Shown here: piece after piece, positions 7,005 to 10,000 of the stretch
Numbering within the stretch: position 1 is the first letter of the stretch
Layout: each line of letters starts with the position of its first letter
Source: Magnetospirillum sp.
GTDB lineage: Bacteria; Pseudomonadota; Alphaproteobacteria; Rhodospirillales; Magnetospirillaceae
Assembly (NCBI GenBank): GCA_020217035.1
Contig: JAIWOG010000259.1
Span: 1-10,000 of the forward strand
Direction: 5' to 3'
Length of the DNA: 10,000 nt
Made by a program: the position numbers and the translations under genes
Notes under the pieces: generated by a model
Told to the model about the DNA's origin: nothing
The model's input: only the letters and a program-made list of their open reading frames with translations
The model's database searches: none

Positions 7005-7033
7005 ATCATAGCCGCAACGCCCCAGCCTTCGAA
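7005..7033 (-). promoter_or_regulatory. Weak promoter candidate for TAXI gene
   Basis: On the minus strand TTCGAA (7033-7028) and TATGAT (7010-7005) are 17 bp apart. The -10 is good (5/6) and the -35 poor (3/6). The start would fall about 45-50 bases before the TAXI start codon. Between them a GCCGCC/GGCGGC inverted repeat (6981-6993) could fold in the leader. A TATAAG at 7043-7038 is a second -10-like element without a well-spaced -35. Confidence 0.3.
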
Positions 7034-7121
7034 AGACCTTATACCCCCCTGTGCGTTGTCCAGGGCCGCTTTGTGCGATGCCGAAACAAATGGATTTTCC
7101 ATAAAATGCGACTCAAAAGGG

Positions 7122-7150
7122 TTGCCATCGACAATTCAAATCGACACAAT
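7122..7150 (+). promoter_or_regulatory. Sigma70-type promoter candidate for CHAP gene
   Basis: TTGCCA (7122-7127) and CACAAT (7145-7150) are separated by 17 bp in an AT-richer patch. Transcription would begin near 7157, giving a leader of about 54 bases that ends in a purine-rich ribosome-binding region (GGAGAGGGTGGA) directly before the ATG at 7211. Confidence 0.4.
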
Positions 7151-7210
7151 CGCCGCGGAAGATAAGGCGGAAGGCTAAGCAGCCGCCAAGGGGAACGGGG
7201 AGAGGGTGGA

Positions 7211-8065
7211 ATGCGGAAAGGCTTGCTTGCGCTTGTGACCGCCGTCGTGCTGTCCGCCGTCGCCCTTCCCGCCCAAGCCATCCAATGCGTTCCCTACGCC
7301 CGTCAGGTATCCGGCATCGACTTGCAAGGCGACGCCTGGAAGTGGTGGAGCGCCGCCGCCGGCCGCTATGACCGTGGCCGCACCCCGCAGACCGACGCGG
7401 TGATGGTGTTCAGCCGCCAAGGCTCCATGCGTTATGGCCATGTCTCGGTGGTCAGCAAGGTGGTCAACAGCCGCATGATCCTGGTCGACCACGCCAATTG
7501 GGCGCCTGTCCGCAGCTCGGGCCGTGGCGCCATCACCAAAATGGTTCCGGTCATCGACGTGTCGCCGAAGAACGACTGGACCCGGGTGCGCGTCTGGTAC
7601 GAACCCAGCAGCACCTTCGGCAGCAAGATTTATCGCGCCGACGGCTTCGTCTACAACCCGGCCCGCCGCGCCGTGCCGGCGACCAACACCAAGGCCGGCA
7701 TCCAGAAGGTCGCCGCCCGCACCTCGGCGGCCTTGGCCCATATGGGGCAGCAGCATCCCGGCCTTGACGCCAGCTTCGGCGACGAATCGTCCAGCCCGGA
7801 CAAGGCCGAGGCGATCGCCGAGATCGTCGCCGACACCAAGACGGTCGAGATTGCCCTGGCCGCCCCCGAGATGAAGACCCCCGCCCCGGCCGAGGCCAAG
7901 GCCACCGAACCGTCGGTCGCCAAGATCGCTGAACCCGCGCCCCGACCGGCTGTCGAACAGACCGCCAGCCCCGTGGAAGCGAACGACAACCTGGGGACCG
8001 CCATTGCCGTGGCCAAGAGCTCGTTCGGCAAGCGTTCGGCGCCGTCCGCGGTGATGTTCAACTAA
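7211..8065 (+). CDS. Secreted CHAP-domain (NlpC/P60-like) putative cell-wall hydrolase
   Basis: The protein has 284 residues. A clear signal peptide (1-23, to LPAQA) is followed directly by a CHAP domain (about 24-130). The expected catalytic Cys is C26 in QCVPYAR and the His is H77 in RYGHVSVV. The polar third residue is probably N96 or D93 in LVDHANW. CHAP enzymes are amidases or endopeptidases that cut peptidoglycan peptides, so action on periplasmic murein is likely. The remaining half (about 150-284) is low-complexity Ala/Pro/Glu/Lys-rich sequence without a recognisable wall-binding domain and is probably a disordered tail. The catalytic Cys lies only three residues after the predicted cleavage site, so processing exposes the active-site segment near the new N-terminus. 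The start is supported by a strong purine-rich Shine-Dalgarno. The next gene begins 73 bp downstream on the same strand. The substrate is not proven; a regulator of cell separation is an alternative. Confidence 0.85.
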   Translation: MRKGLLALVTAVVLSAVALPAQAIQCVPYARQVSGIDLQGDAWKWWSAAAGRYDRGRTPQTDAVMVFSRQGSMRYGHVSVVSKVVNSRMILVDHANWAPVRSSGRGAITKMVPVIDVSPKNDWTRVRVWYEPSSTFGSKIYRADGFVYNPARRAVPATNTKAGIQKVAARTSAALAHMGQQHPGLDASFGDESSSPDKAEAIAEIVADTKTVEIALAAPEMKTPAPAEAKATEPSVAKIAEPAPRPAVEQTASPVEANDNLGTAIAVAKSSFGKRSAPSAVMFN

Positions 8066-8138
8066 GCCGTTCAACCAAGACGCTTTTCCGCCCTGGCTGT
8101 TTCGTTTAGGATCGTGGACTCACATCCGTAACAAAGCC

Positions 8139-9833
8139 ATGGCATCGTCGCGACCCCTGCCGCCCACGCCCCCCTATTCACCGCTTCCCCTGCTGGAAAT
8201 GGTCGAGGACGCGCTGTGCCTTTGTCATGACGACATCATCGTCTGGGTCAACCAAGCGGGGATCGAAATGCTGGGGGCCGACGGCCAAGCGTTGGTCGGC
8301 CGTTCGTTCCTGGACTTTCTGCACCCCGACCACAGCCGCACCTTGGTGGGCGGCATCTCCGCCCTGCAAGCCGACCCCAAGGGCCTGCCCATGATCTTGC
8401 GCCGTCCCGATGGCGGCACCATGGCCGCCCTGGTGGTGACCAAGTCTTTTGACGACAATGTGTACGGTGTCGCGCTCCGCGACCTGACCGGACGTCTGCC
8501 GGCCTTCGACACCTTGGTTCGCGCCGTGACAAGGCTGGAGGAACGGGCCCGCGACCTCAGCCGCCAGGCCAGCTTCGACGCCCTGACCGGCTTGCCCAAC
8601 CGCACCTTGTTCATGGACCGCTTGGGCCAGGCGGTCCATCAGGCGGAACGCAACGGCCAGATGGTCGGCCTGATGTTCATCGATCTGGACGGCTTCAAGC
8701 TGGTCAACGACACGCTGGGCCACGACATGGGCGACCTGCTGCTGCAAGAGACCGCGCGGCGCCTTGCCGCCTGCATCCGCTCGGGCGACACGGTGGCGCG
8801 ATTGGGGGGCGACGAGTTCACCGTGCTGATGCCCAATCTGGGCACCTACCAGAACGCCCCCAACGTGGCGGGGCGCATTCTCGACATCTTGAAGAGACCC
8901 TTCGACCTGGCCGGGCGCGAGGCGTTCGTTTCGGGGTCCATCGGCATCACCGTCTTTCCCGACGACGCCACCGATGCCATGACCATGCTGAAGAACGCCG
9001 ACGCCGCCATGTATCGGGCCAAGGAACACGGCAAGGCTAATTTCCAGTTCTTCACCGCCGACATGAACGCCGCCGTCGAGGAACGACTGGCCATCAAGAC
9101 CGGCTTGTCGCAAGCCCTGGAGCGCGACGAGATGGCGCTGGCCTTCCAGCCCAAGCTGGATTTGCGCACCGGCGCCTATACCGGGGTCGAGGCGCTGTTG
9201 CGCTGGAACGCCGCCGAACTGGGCCAGGTGTCGCCCGCCAAGTTCATCCCGGTGATGGAAGAATCCGGCCTGATGGGACGGGTCGGCGAATGGGCCATCG
9301 ACGCCGCCTGCCGTCAATACCGCGCCTGGCTGGAAAAGGACGGCACCGCGCCACGGGTGGCCATCAACCTTTCCATCCGCCAATTGCGGGCGCCGGGCTT
9401 CGTTGCCCTGGTCCGCGCCGCCCTTGAACGCAGCGGCTTGCCGGCCAGCGCCCTGGAATTCGAGATCACCGAAGGCATGGTGACGCGTGACGCCGAAAAC
9501 GCCGTCGCCGTTCTGAACGAACTGACCGAACTGGGCATCACGCTATCCATGGACGATTTCGGCACCGGCACCTCGTCGCTGTCGGTGATCCGCCGTTTTC
9601 CGGTTCATTCGGTCAAGATCGACCGCTCGTTCGTCGCCGACATCGCCACCGACGACTCGTCCTTGGAAATCATCCGCGCCATCATTTCCATGGGCCATGC
9701 GCTGGGACGTCGCATCATCGCCGAAGGGGTGGAAACCACCGAACAGGTCGCCGCCCTGCGCCGCCTGGGATGCGACGAAATCCAAGGCTACGTGCTGGCC
9801 CCCCGGTTTCCGCCGAATGCCTGGTCGAGGTGA
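8139..9833 (+). CDS. PAS-GGDEF-EAL c-di-GMP protein, probably frameshifted at 3' end
   Basis: The 564-residue cytoplasmic protein has a PAS domain (about 17-118), a short coiled linker (122-143), a GGDEF domain (about 144-306) and an EAL domain (about 315-555). No membrane segment is visible. The cyclase half looks active: DALTGLPNR at 147-155, GGDEF at 223-227, and an inhibitory-site RSGD at 214-217. The phosphodiesterase half also keeps its key residues: EAL at 351-353, N410 in INLSIRQL, E442 and E445 in FEITEG, DDFGTG at 472-477, K493 in VKIDRSF, E529 in AEGVET, and Q549 in QGY. Net activity, synthesis or breakdown of c-di-GMP, cannot be decided. After VLAP at 555 the frame turns to RFPPNAWSR and stops, unlike EAL endings. 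Adding one C to the run at 9799-9804 continues as PVSAECLVEVMATPSTL, stopping at 9856 (572 residues), a normal ending. The Shine-Dalgarno before ATG 8139 is poor; a weak TAGGAT at 8107-8112 may be a -10. Confidence 0.93.
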   Translation: MASSRPLPPTPPYSPLPLLEMVEDALCLCHDDIIVWVNQAGIEMLGADGQALVGRSFLDFLHPDHSRTLVGGISALQADPKGLPMILRRPDGGTMAALVVTKSFDDNVYGVALRDLTGRLPAFDTLVRAVTRLEERARDLSRQASFDALTGLPNRTLFMDRLGQAVHQAERNGQMVGLMFIDLDGFKLVNDTLGHDMGDLLLQETARRLAACIRSGDTVARLGGDEFTVLMPNLGTYQNAPNVAGRILDILKRPFDLAGREAFVSGSIGITVFPDDATDAMTMLKNADAAMYRAKEHGKANFQFFTADMNAAVEERLAIKTGLSQALERDEMALAFQPKLDLRTGAYTGVEALLRWNAAELGQVSPAKFIPVMEESGLMGRVGEWAIDAACRQYRAWLEKDGTAPRVAINLSIRQLRAPGFVALVRAALERSGLPASALEFEITEGMVTRDAENAVAVLNELTELGITLSMDDFGTGTSSLSVIRRFPVHSVKIDRSFVADIATDDSSLEIIRAIISMGHALGRRIIAEGVETTEQVAALRRLGCDEIQGYVLAPRFPPNAWSR

Positions 9834-9906
9834 TGGCGACGCCGTCCACCCTGTAACCGCCAGGGCAGCCATCCGTCCGGGTAGGATTGCCAATTGTTAA
9901 TGATCC

Positions 9907-9928
9907 AGGGTAGGGAAATACCTACTCT
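9907..9928. promoter_or_regulatory. Operator-like inverted repeat upstream of promoter
   Basis: AGGGTAGG (9907-9914) and CCTACTCT (9921-9928) are inverted arms with 7 of 8 positions matching, around the AT-rich spacer GAAATA. The centre is about 50 bp upstream of the predicted start of the following promoter, a common activator position. The near-palindromic core TAGG-N6-CCTA resembles dimer sites of helix-turn-helix response regulators, but I cannot name one. Confidence 0.45.
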
Positions 9929-9933
9929 TTATC

Positions 9934-9961
9934 TTGCATCCACACCGGGCCCCCTTATAAT
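9934..9961 (+). promoter_or_regulatory. Strong sigma70-type promoter for gene beyond right edge
   Basis: TTGCAT (9934-9939) and a perfect TATAAT (9956-9961) are separated by 16 bp, the best promoter match in the window. It reads rightward, with transcription expected from about 9968. The start codon of the gene it serves is not in the window. The region 9857-9930 before it carries only the inverted repeat described above. Confidence 0.6.
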
Positions 9962-10000
9962 GCCCCCTATCCCGCCGTGGCCATTGGGGGTCGAGCCGGG

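Noticed and set aside
7175..8074. A 299-codon minus-strand frame opposite the CHAP gene.
   Set aside because: The plus-strand gene has a signal peptide, a strong ribosome-binding site and catalytic motifs, while this frame has only Gly/Arg/His-rich shadow sequence.
8178..9383. A 401-codon minus-strand frame opposite the PAS-GGDEF-EAL gene.
   Set aside because: It is an antisense shadow of conserved catalytic domains, with low-information Gly/Gln/His-rich sequence.

Overview
The window is high-GC DNA with eight recognisable protein genes, tightly packed and of ordinary bacterial type. Family content (an HrpB helicase, a TAXI-type solute-binding protein, a small soluble class I cytochrome c, and two multidomain c-di-GMP proteins) and the strong G/C bias at third codon positions suggest an alphaproteobacterium of the Rhodospirillales, perhaps Magnetospirillum-like. 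That genus guess is inference from overall flavour; no marker gene is present to fix it.

Layout. Positions 15-5270 hold four minus-strand genes, read in the order hrpB (5270-2772), a periplasmic-sensor diguanylate cyclase (2673-1324), a TonB/TolA-like envelope protein (1255-539) and a stand-alone CheY-like receiver (530-15). Gaps are 98, 68 and 8 bp. The last two genes look translationally coupled, because the Shine-Dalgarno of the receiver overlaps the stop codon of the TonB-like gene. Between the cyclase and the TonB-like gene lies a perfect 9-bp hairpin. A divergent region (5271-5556) with two small palindromes and a good sigma70-type promoter leads into a plus-strand cytochrome c gene (5557-5919). 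This gene converges on a minus-strand TAXI-family solute-binding protein gene (6947-5982), and a strong GNRA-capped hairpin separates them. A second divergent region (6948-7210) carries candidate promoters both ways. It is followed on the plus strand by a secreted CHAP-domain protein (7211-8065) and a PAS-GGDEF-EAL protein (8139-9833). The last 170 bases contain an operator-like inverted repeat followed by a near-consensus promoter for a gene beyond the right edge.

How the genes fit together. The recurring theme is signalling and the cell envelope. One c-di-GMP cyclase has an amino-acid-binding-type periplasmic sensor, one dual-domain c-di-GMP protein has a PAS sensor, and there is a stand-alone receiver, a TonB-like inner-membrane-anchored protein and a periplasmic CHAP hydrolase. 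HrpB and the cytochrome look like unrelated housekeeping neighbours.

The most actionable oddity is the 3' end of the PAS-GGDEF-EAL gene. A run of six C at 9799-9804 appears to be one base short: restoring one C gives an EAL-type C-terminus ending at 9856. I found no CRISPR, IS element, tRNA, rRNA or convincing new system in this window.
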